DNA of 64,000 nucleotides from contig BSQZ01000006.1 of the NCBI GenBank assembly GCA_033239005.1, positions 10,481,662 through 10,545,661 of the forward strand. The letters run 5' to 3'. The stretch is from Lamellibrachia satsuma (lineage: Eukaryota > Annelida > Polychaeta > Sabellida > Siboglinidae). Below, piece by piece: positions 31,701-43,653 of this stretch. The notes below the pieces were generated by a model. It made no database searches and was not told the DNA's origin. It saw only the letters and a program-made list of their open reading frames with translations. A program made the position numbers and the translations under genes. Positions within the stretch are counted from its first letter, which is position 1. Each line of letters opens with the position of its first letter.

Positions 31701-34700
31701 TACTCTGCTAATAGAGACGTGTTGTTTAGAGTCAGCGAGACAGCTCGCACAAATCACGTCAGCGCCCAGTCTCGCGAGAATGTCTCGACGGACGGCTGGA
31801 ACCGATTCTGGATTCCAGACGCCGACGACCGTAGCTATACATTAGGCCTTGTTTAGTTTACACAAGACGCCGATCGAAGACGCCCTCAGACAGCACCGAA
31901 ACACCATATATGGCGACGTCTTAGTGGTTTGTAAATAATAAAAACAATCCACTGATCCAAAAATTGGATGTTGGTGGATGGGTGGGTAAGTCAAGGATCC
32001 ACTTGGATTATCATCACAAAAATGAAAGGGAGTTTTTTTCCCCGGTTGACATTATGCTAGAATCAGCTTTCCCTTCACTGCTTTGGAAATGCGTGTACAA
32101 TGCCTCATATATGTTAATGTCCGTTTTTGGATAAGGGTGTGGGTAGGTGGGTAATCTGTTTTGGATTAGTAGATTTTTTTTACAAAGCCCCTTAGCCAGT
32201 CTATTGCCCAGTGTATTCATAACTCATTAGTCAACCGGAAGTCTTCGCATTGCATTGTATTAATTTCAAAGGCACATGGTTGATTGGTTTATCTTTCGCT
32301 TCTCAGACGCACGTCGGGATTAGAACTGCTGAAGCAGAAGAAGCAGCCGCACAAAAATTTAGAACTGGCGACGACGTTCTCTTGTGTGAAACGGGAAGTC
32401 AAGCCAAACTTGAACAACTCTCATGCCTCTGTCAGTTGTTTACCCGTCTGCATACATCATTGACATACAAACGTACACGATGTTTATTTAATCTGTCACA
32501 AACGATTAAATCGGCGCTCGACAATTACGGAGTGCCATTCCAGCTAGCTAAATTTAGCGAACTACGCACATGGGTTTTGCAAAGTTGTACCATATGTAAT
32601 TGTGTTGACACCTACGTGTCGCTCAGTAGTGCAAAGCATGTGTAAACGGAGCTATCAACAGAGTTTCACCTCGGTTTTTGCGACGTGAAATATGTCAAAT
32701 TGCGATTATGCTTTGTTCAATAAATATCTCAAATGAACAACCAAGAACTTGTACAACAGCATTACTGACATTTCTACTAGCCTACTATGCTCCAGCTTAC
32801 ACACGTAAATCATCATCATCAGCAGCATCCATCGAACCGATGAGTGGATCTTTTCATATATAGTTTCATTTGTTGTGTGGTCGTGCATGGCTAAGCTTAA
32901 ATCTGACTGATTAGCCACATACGAGCACGTAGCCGAACTGACAACGAAAAGATCATTCTTGCTTCGAGGGATCGGGATTCGAGGGATGTCGATGAAGACA
33001 CGTAGAACACTAACGACTACACACCTAACAAAGAAGCTACTGTAGATACTGGTAAACGAAGTATGCCTTGTGCACGGTATCATTCAGATTGATTGTATCG
33101 TTTGTAGTCTTCACGCTCCACCACGAACCGATGACGAACGACAGAGACTGCTGAGGAGCTAGAATCGTGCAGGACTGTCGCTTGGTCAATGGATACCACC
33201 TGGGTTGGAGCAGACTCCTTTTAGCGGCATTTAGCGATCATGCCATGCGGTTTTTGTTTATATTCTAGCTGCCACCTCAAACCTTGATTCCCGGGAAAGC
33301 ACAATAAACACTGCGTGCACCCAACGTTTGCATCTGGTTAGTGATATATGCAGCAGTCCAAATGATGGTCGGACCATTGATCTTCGTTGGAATTCCATCT
33401 TCATTCTATCACGTTTGGTGTCTGCAATCTTTCCAACAAGAGAACAACCGTGTAGTATCACTACGCACGTAGAATCAGGAGTGGGCAATTATTGCGCTAA
33501 TTGGGCTCAGAGATTTCGCGACAATCACAACAGTATATACGATTTGGCACTGACTCGAATGCATTGAGCGGCAATGCTATATACTTACAAGACAGCTAAT
33601 AAAACTAACCAAGCTTGGGCACAGTGCTGTTGTGTTTGTATCAGGAGGGTCATTGGAATCAGGAACCATTTAAAACATGTCACTAACAGATACGACACAC
33701 AAAGTCCTCCACGGACGCTAATTAGCACTTCAACAGTGCCGGTTTAATTTGCAGTAAGACCCGTGCGGTGAGCCCACTTGTCATACGCTTCTTTTCAATT
33801 TCAACAGGCTGCGTGTGAAAAACCGTAGACACAAGTGCGCTCGCTCGCTGACAGAGGCTTTCAGACAACGCTGCCAGCGCTAAAACATGGCCACTTCAGT
33901 TCACGCAGCGCCGTTGTCAAGTCTGACTCTTCACTAAATTTCTCCATCGTAATGACCCTCTAATGGCGGCTACAAGGGGCGACGGAAATGCCTTAATCCC
34001 TTCCGTCTGGTGGACACCATTAGAATGTTAGCCCTTTCTTGTGATTCGTTTCTACAGGAATAGCTATTTTCTTACAAGCAAAGATTGCCAAATTATTGTC
34101 CCTTTTGTGGGCTGCTCACCGCAAGAATGAACGGACATATTAAGTTTCACGCGTTAAGAGGATTATTTATATGAGGCATTCGCTTTGGGTTCTGACCACA
34201 AAAATGTCTTCCGTTTTCACCGTTTGAGCTCCCGATGGGAATTTATCTAATGTAGCGGACATTCTGTCAACCCTAAACACAAAGAATACATTTTGTGCGA
34301 GTTTTTATATGTGTGTAGATGAGTTTGACAGCACGATGGCGCGTTGTGTCCAATGATAAATCTGTAGGCGTGATGAAAGATACACGTTGCTAGAATGAAA
34401 TGCAATTATCCAACTTCCTGTACAAATTGACGCAATATCTTTATTTATCTGTAGTCCACGCCAGATCTCACATACAGATTATAAATATGCATCACTGATT
34501 AATGCTTCTTTGTGTCAGACAGACGATGAGGTCTGCACAACGGCGTTCCATTTCAGTTGTGGTTTTCAATTCAACTATGCATAAGCGTGTGGATTGTGAT
34601 CGTCTACTTACAACATGTGTTGGACTTCCGATCGACTATGTTGATATGTCTCGTTTCTTTAATCAGCCGTTGGTCTGTTCTGTCTGTGTGATCCATGATG

Positions 34701-37700
34701 TCGTCTATCAATTCTGTGAAAATAAAAACAACAATTTTTAAAACATAACAATTTAAAGTACATGCCTGCAAGCTATCTGACATGTTATTGTCGTAACACT
34801 TTATTGTATCAGTATTGTGCCTTTGTATTTTTATAATGCCTTATTTATATTGATATATTAATCAAAGTATTCACACAAAAATAAGACGTCCTTGGTGTCA
34901 ACATTTATAAGTGTTTCAATTAAATTGACTAACTTCTCACTACGTATTAATTATTTTCACACACAGTGCACACTTAATATAATTACATGTATGCGTTCAC
35001 GTTTGTTCGAAGTAAAATAATAAATATTAATTGGCTCTGTGTAACATTTTTAACTAATCGTACCTCTTAATACATTTTCACACTGAAGCTTATACATATG
35101 ATGATCTTGTCACCGAATAACTGTACAAAGGATGTTAATTTTGGACGATGTATTGGGATGAGAATATCTAGATCTGCTCAGTTATTATGCTGGTTTTCAT
35201 CCTTGGTTTTGGCATGGTCCTTCTTTGAGCTGTTTTTGTATTGGCATTTGAAGCAATTGGAGATAACGTGTACACGCGTTGCTCTGGGGTTTCATCGGCT
35301 TCGTAATTTATCTAGTGAACTCTTGTTTGATGTGCCTATTTCGCATGCACTCTTGTTATGTAACACAAGTGCAACTGTTTGAAGCACATACTTGGCAAGT
35401 ATGTTTTCTCCATCAACAAAGAACAATACAGGAACAATAAATAAACAGAAATCAATCTCCCTAAATTTGCAAGGATTAGTTGTCCCAAGACTATTAAACA
35501 GGGCATGACTGGAACACGAGTATTGCATTCCCAGATGTGTTTGTACTGTAGCATTCTACAGGGCTTTCAATATTTATTACGAAACGTGGCGGGTATATTA
35601 TCCACATGTAAAATAGCTGCAACAGTTTTCTTTCCCCCAAAAAATGCTAAAAATTATCGAAACAATCAAATGTTACTTATTTCAATTCAGAAAAGCTGAC
35701 AGTAACTTGTGACATACAGTATGAGCTTCCGTTTTTGCAAGTTCTCCCATGTTAACAGTAATACAATAAATTAATTAAACGATAAATTAATCACAAGGTT
35801 GGACACACCCAAGGTAATTTTTGCACAAAGGAAGCATGTCTTGAAGAGTTAATGGTACAAGTCTGATCGTTAATTGTTGTTGTAAAATCACGTTAAATAG
35901 AATACACTATATAATTATGTTCTAACATACTGACCACCACAATTGTTAATGCAATTTGAGCGTTTTCAGTTTAATTTGAATGTTTCTGTCCGAATATGAT
36001 GTTTACTTTACATGCAGAACAGCAGAGTTGATATTCCTAAACAGATAACAAACAGTCAAATTATATTAAAATATATTGCAGTTCATTAAACACATTTGGG
36101 TTGTGAAGACGTTAGAACAGAAATATACTTTACACCATATTACATGATTTTACAACAAAAATCGTCAGATGTTGTACCTACACGTAAAGATGCTACTACA
36201 CAGCAATTTATTTTCATATAACTGTATTGTCATTTTGGTGTCTCATATATTTGTTTCAATCAGATGCAGTGTGTCATCTGCAGATGACAAGTAGCAGCTT
36301 CTAGCCAGTCTGCAATCAACAGTTCCCTTCCACCGCTGCCCTGTTACCATTCTGGTTGTCGACTTCGTTGCCCAGGTCAAGAGCCATCTGCTTCTGACGG
36401 CCAATCACGCTGGAAAGTGCCTCCAGACCAGTGTCTTGCTCTAAAAACACAACCCATGATAAATGCAAGCCGTATTCAGCATTATCGACTGCACGCCAGC
36501 ACATTGACTGCGCCACATTGGAAACAGAATCAAAGACCCACTACAACCGTTATATATATTATTATTTATCATTCATGGACCTGGACGCCAACATTGAGAC
36601 AACATGTGCGTGCGTGGAGTGTGGACATTTCAAACAAACATCGCAGGTGACAAATTTGATGACGCCTTGTCATCTATCTATCACGGCAACATCGTTGTCC
36701 TGTGTGGGACGCCTGTGTTCCTTACTGCCGCGCAGTCTTTCCGTCTGGTGGTCGTCTCATCAGCGCATACCAACAAGCACGTGCGGTGATTACCGTGGCA
36801 ACCACACAGAAGAACGGTCAAGAAGGCTTAGTGTACGTCGGCGTGGTGGCAATAGACGTGTCACGCGCTGGTTTCCCACAATCAAACAGCGCATTGCGAC
36901 GTGATCAAACACATTTTAATAGTTTGCATTTCCGGCGTGGTGTACCAAACTCGACCCGGCTTTTGGCGTACCGTGAAGAATAATTATACGTGACTAATAC
37001 TGACATATTCAGTTAGCATTCACAACAATTGAAAACGTATTACACAAAGTAGTTAACTACAAAAAATAATAATACTTAAACTTATAATATCCACTTGAAG
37101 GCCAGTGTTACGTTGTGTGCCATAAGATTATTTTTTATTAGTTTCTTGGGTAGAATAAAGTGAGTATTTGATTTGACATAACAATATCGATGAAGGCTTG
37201 ACACCTGGACGAAAGGCTGATCATGAAGCTGTAAACTTGTCAACAGCCTATGATCGAGCTATACTTCAAAGTCCGTTTTATCATAATGCCCTTCACAGAA
37301 CCCCCACAAGTGTAAGTCACCGTAAAATAAACGACACCATTTATATATCTGTAAATCAACATGACATTGCTAATATATCCACCATCACAAAGTAGGGGTG
37401 GATAGAAGACGACAGTCACACCACGTGATTAACCCTTACATTTTCCGCATGACTGAACAGCAATTGAACCATGAAATTGAACGGGCAACAAAAGCCAGAC
37501 CAGTGTCATTCATTCCAATGATGGGGCAATCTTGAAAACAAGTAACAACGATTACACAGGTCATAAAATATCCAGTTGTTTTCAGGGTTTATCTAGTGCA
37601 TGCTTTGGTGTTGATAGTGGTGGATGCATGGTAATGTTAATTTTCCTTTGAAATATAAAATTTAAGGAAATTATTCGCGATAAATTTGACAGGCAACAAT

Positions 37701-39679
37701 ATTGAAATCTATCTGTTGCCACTAAATGTGAAACTGTATGAACTAAACATAGCAGTATAATGATTTCAACAACTGATAGTTGTGCAGACTATGCCTTACA
37801 ACTGCCATAGTGAGCAAACCTAAAAGAATGGCTTAACAACACTAGAGAGAAAGTGTTTAAGTTTCTAAACATGTTAATGGTTATGAAAATATTGTCACAA
37901 GTATTTATCCTCACTTAAGGAAGCTACACACACTAGAGGGCAAAAAGTCACGTTAGTGAAGGAACAGTGTAGAATATATATCAGAAAGTATTCATTCTCA
38001 CAGAGGACTATAAATTATTAGAATAAATTATCTACTGATTACATAAATGCTAACAGCATATGTTTAATTTTTTTCTCTCAAATATCTCACACGGGCGGGT
38101 TACACATACAGTAGATGTAAATTTGTTGGACTCTCGATAAGTCAATAACTTCCTTGTCCATTTGCCGTCTGGTTTTTCTTTTGCCTTGGATGGCAATCTT
38201 GTTAAACACCCAAGCAGCTGAACATGTCAGTCAAACCACGGATGACCATCAAAGAGGGTAATCGGAAGGAAGCATCTTAACACACACGCACACGCACTTA
38301 GCCAGCCAATTTCTCACTTTAAAGACACAAACAAACGGAAGAGAAAACAAACAAAGTAGACAAAGAAGACCATAAAGATGCCCAGTTCCTTACCAAAAAC
38401 ATAAACACGTAAACACTGCCGACATGTAATGGAAGGAGGAAAGATGGAATTAGAAACAATTGCATTCCTGTTGAATTCTTACAAACTCGTTGCCTGGACA
38501 TGTGTGGTTGAAGAAGAATCTATATGGGTAGGGCAGAATCTAGATTCAACTGCTTCCACGGACTGAATGATAAATGCCTGCTCCTCCGAGATATGTCAGG
38601 TCTTACGTGTCACGACACAGACAGTGTTGCAGACACCAGAAAGCCTTGTACTGTTCAATTGTTGTGCAATCTCCAGTGACACAATGAAATTGCACATGCC
38701 TAAGACCAACAACATTACAGCTTGCACTAATGTACAGTCGCGAATTTATTTGCAGCACGCAACTGTATTTCACTCAAGATAACGAAGTGTCAAACGTAAT
38801 GAACAAAAACTGTTGCCATGCTTCAGTTTAAATTGAATATCTGATATCTTGTAATAAAGAACATCACCAGCTATAAAAATCAATACGAAACCCGACTCAG
38901 GAAATATTCATGAAAGCTTTCTTGCAAATCCCTTGGGCCTTTGCCAGCCAGACATGCGTGTAGCTAACAGGTTCGGCAGATCAAACAAGTGACAAAGCTC
39001 TTGCATTTGACACAGCAATCACACCAGCCTCCTATTCATCAGTGTCACCAACTAACGCTGCTAATTCGCAGAGGAATTGAATGGCAGCACAGATAAGACT
39101 ATTTCACTGCAGCAGCTCACAGTTAATCTTCATGAATTGAGTAACAAGAATGAAGCCAGGGTGACTAAGAGCCCTGGACGGGTGTGAAAATGATTATTCT
39201 TCATCACAAAAAAGGTACTGATATGAGTAAATGCTCCTGATGCACACGGAAAGTATTATTCTTCACGAAATGTATAACAAAAAAAGATGCCGAAGTAACT
39301 AATGACAAGAGTGATTATCATTCATGAAATAAGTCATGTTTGCCAGATAATTAAATACAGTCAATAGACAAGGAATGTTTTTACAAAGTATCAATCTCAT
39401 TAATTGAGAGAAACAGTAATCATAGGCAGTTATGTTATTAAGAAATCATATATATTAAATATAGGTACAAGATATGCATATACCATATACCTGGTATATA
39501 ATGGTAACAAATTTAAATACTATTTCAAATTTAATATAAAACATAAATTTTAACAACATACACCAGTCAGATTTACATTAAAAATATAACTAATAAATTG
39601 ATATTGAATTCATTGACATTAAATAATATTATGAAGAAGTATTACAATTTCATACCAGTATACATATTTTTTAACCAAC

Positions 39680-39745
<66 letters not shown>

Positions 39746-42700
39746 TTGTATCTGGTATATCTTAATGTGTTTACAATCACCACAGCACAAATTAACATAG
39801 TATACCTTTCTCCGCCTTATCAACTCTACCGTATAAATTAGTCATGTCACTTGACTAAATGTTATGTAGATTTTGAAATATGCACAATATCTAATCTTAC
39901 ATAAATCAAATGCAATTAAAGGTCATTCCTCATTTCAGTTTTTTTGCTCGACTCATTTCAAATTCATTTTGCGAAAATTCAACCTACCAAATACCTAGTA
40001 CGACATGCTAGCTCGGTTGTGCAACTTTTGTATGTAGTTTTTGTGAAATCATCAGACAAAGTATGAAATTATTTAATTCTGCATGCAGAATTTATTGAAG
40101 TGAAAATAGAAGCGTTGAAAAATCACGAATTTCACCCTTGGTGAAATTTTATAACTTTGCCATGTGATCGGCGAGAGGATAGAAGTCACGCCCATGATCA
40201 GCCTTGACCCCATAAAGTGTTTACTATTTTGGATATCCACTATTTCGAGCCTTATCAGATCTAACGACTAAAGTCAATTCTTTTGATTATTTGAAAAAAA
40301 ATATGCACCTTTTAATGAAACCGGCTGCGGATATAACTTAAAATATTCAAACACAACATATTAGGACATCAACCAACCGGATTCGCCATAGGCTAAATCA
40401 GTTGAGGATAAACTTTTAAACTGAACTACATGTTTAATTCAATGTTACATTAAAATTCATGTGCAGATACATTTGGTTGAAATTTACCATGAAAGGTTTA
40501 TAAAAAAATGCATGTCAATTGGATGTAAGTGGGAACATTTTAACATACAGGGCCTTGTGTGCTGGTATTGCCACTGAATGTACCAGTAATTTATAAGCAT
40601 CATAGAGTAATTATTTTCCTATAGACCTATGAACCACTAACGTGTTCTATTTATGTCTGTGACAATGATGAAACTTTTCGGCAATAGCAGAAACTGCGAT
40701 ATTGAATATTCCACGAGAAACAGCTATTTTCCTTGAAAATTTAACATTAACCATGGTAGCATTTCCTTTGTAAAACGAACATTTACCTTGGATGACTTGT
40801 CTTTGTTGCTGCCGAATATCATCGACAGAATATCCACTTGCTCCCTCTGCTGGCTCCGATGACCAAGGGTCATCACCAAAACCAGTAGTTCCACCAATAA
40901 GGGCTGATCTGTCAAAATATTTAATATTGTTAGCATTGTTACAAATAAATTATAGCTGATGGATGGCCAAACCTAACAACAGTATATAGATCAAACTATA
41001 CTGCTAATCTACTATATAATTACTTAATAGAAATGATTGATGTCTTTATAAAATTATTCAAAAAAAATTTGTAAAAAAACTATTGCTGAAACAACATAAT
41101 TATTTTCTTTTTAAGTATTCCTCATGAAAATGGGGTCATCTATTTTCTTACAAAGGCTTATATGACACGTCTGACAATATCATATTAGAAAATATAATGA
41201 TTGGTTCATTCTATAAATGTTAAACAAGCATGACTATTTAAAAAATCTACCCAAAACATACAGTTAGTAAAAAGAAGAATTCACACGCGACTTATTCGCT
41301 CTACGTGGCGACGTCTTGTGATTAAATCAGAACTAAAATAGAAACTTACCGCTGTTCAAAATCGGTTGGGCGCTCATTTCTGAAAGCTTGGTTTATTTGT
41401 TTCTCTTTAGTAATTAGTTGGTCCAACATGGCTTGTCTGCGCTCTGATTCTCTCGGTAGTCTGTAAGAACTTGTTACGGATAAAACGTGCATATTTACTG
41501 GAATTTTGATGCATTGCCCAGCACAATGCTCAGGCCAATTTGTTTTATTGATTGCTACTAAAATGAGATGTTCACGGCATGTAACTTCAAATATTCCAAT
41601 TTAGCTGCTAAAGCCATTTACAGTGAATGCTCTTTATTGTCGCCGCCACTCGCTACAGTTATTAGTTACACTAGACAAACTCGTCAACCCCAATGATTAG
41701 TACACTTTTGATTGGGACATTGTAACACTGAATTTATTAGTATTTATAGCGGTTGGTTAAAATAATATCCATATGAAACGTGTTACCATCGCGATCTTTC
41801 ACCTACAGGAAGTGTATTAATATTTTCGAAAATAAACGATTTAGCGACGAATTAAAATATATAGTTTACAATACAGATTTACTGCATTAAAACACCGACT
41901 TCAATTTTGAAAAAAAATTTAACGTTCTCATTTGATGATTTATTGGTCAAACAAATTCCGGTTTTATACAATTTCTGATGGTAAATATGCTATAGCAATA
42001 AAGATTGAAACAAAGTATACCGCTATATTTTGTGAACTCAGAATAAGAGATATATACTTGCTACTGTGGATGGGAGAGGTGGACAAAAGTTGTCTCTCCG
42101 AATTGTAATTTTTTTTTAGATTATCAGGCTATCTTCCACAAGCAGAACATTAACAAGTAGCACAAATCCAACATGAAGTTCTGGGCGGTGACAACATAAA
42201 TTGGTCTAACAGTTGCAGGATTTAATACTGCAGAGCAAAGATACAATCTGTGTTGTACAGTAGTAGCAATCAGGTCTTCTCGGAGTTTGTTCACTTCCAC
42301 AGAAAATTTCTGAGTGGATGTGCGGATAATAGCTGAAAGCTGCAAAAAACATAAAAGCACGTGACAATTTGGCTGAAGTCAGAACTCAAAAATGGCAGAA
42401 TCGGCAGAAACGTGTGTACCATGTTTACTGGTAGCAATGGTCCACAGTGGCGACACCTGTCGATTAACTAGTTCACTATACCACAGTCGTAATGGCTGAA
42501 ATAACAGTAACTTGCGTTCTCCCCCATTGCTAATCATTGCTACCCTGAATTATTTTTAGAGATAGAAAATTCTACCAACATACCACATAGAAAACACAAA
42601 TATACAATCTCCATAGATAGGCCAACTAACATTTTAGAGTGTAGTGACAAAGCAGTTTCCATATGATGAATACTATATTTTAGTGTGCTTTTTATCAAGA

Positions 42701-43611
42701 GTAGTCTGGTAATTTTTAAGAATATTAATGTTTTTATAGTTGGTGACTATCAACTTTATGGTTGCATACATTTGAAATCCATGAGTATTTCTGTAAAGGA
42801 GCTGAAACAGTTGTATTAACTTGATCTAACCGTCACCAACTGTAAAACTTTTCAAATGTTTACCAAATTTGTTACTAAGATAATCTTGATTATATACAAG
42901 ACCAACATGTAATATTAATAATAATTACTAATAGTACATAGTACAATTATATAAACACTATGTACAATGTAATGTTAATTGCACTGTATGTACACATAAA
43001 AATCATTACAAAATATTTGGCACAATTTTTTTTATGACTGAACTACGAATTTTGCATTCATAAATTCCTGTACAATACCATTATCGGTATACATACACAT
43101 ACTTTATACATACTTTACATTGCCTATGCATATAATATACAATACCATGTACTGGTACTATTTTACAATATTAGTTAAGATTTAAACTTATTCACATACA
43201 TATGAATGAAGATTATGCAATTAATCACTTTTTAGCATAGTTTACATGTATTAAAATAAATAATCGTTTATAACTTAAATAGACAATTGCATTATAAGAT
43301 TTACTTTGGTGTAAGCTGTGCTTCCTCGTGTCTCCTGGTTCCTCTCATTCAAACGTTCCATGATGCTCTGTCCCAGCTGGGCACAGGCATCATACTTGAT
43401 CGACCTACAATTGATAAACAGTACTTTATCAAAGCAATCATGAAGTTGTTACTGCATATCCTCTCAGAAAGGCAACTCCTAAGTCCACATGACAAGTGAC
43501 ATCTGGTATCAAATTCAACCATAGACACATACAAGACTTTTACAGTCCTATAAATTAAACTGCATTTTTCGTACTATATTAAAATCCTCATAACTACAGA
43601 TTCTCAGTTGT

Positions 43612-43653
<42 letters not shown>

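Larger units (their letters stand above)
29234..34611 (-). other. STX8 intron 7 (most of it)
   Basis: The full intron is 5832 bp (28780-34611). No nested exon was recognised. Contents I can support: a G-rich run (29945-29967), a dispersed repeat (30519-30830), an inverted repeat (31270-31396), a CpG-rich block with overlapping frames (31430-31860) and a repeat shared with 50.9 kb (31960-32160). Confidence 0.6.
36441..40786 (-). other. STX8 intron 5
   Basis: 4346-bp intron. Besides the CpG-rich block at its left end it contains a CR1-like 3' end (37796-38220), a TA microsatellite (39681-39739) and dispersed repeat R (40003-40410). 38.2-39.6 kb shows nothing I can assign. Confidence 0.7.

Noticed and set aside
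40724..40936. 70-codon minus-strand open frame starting MLTILNIL
   Set aside because: It overlaps STX8 exon 5 in the wrong frame; the coding frame is the one that gives DDPWSSEP and DIRQQQRQVIQ.
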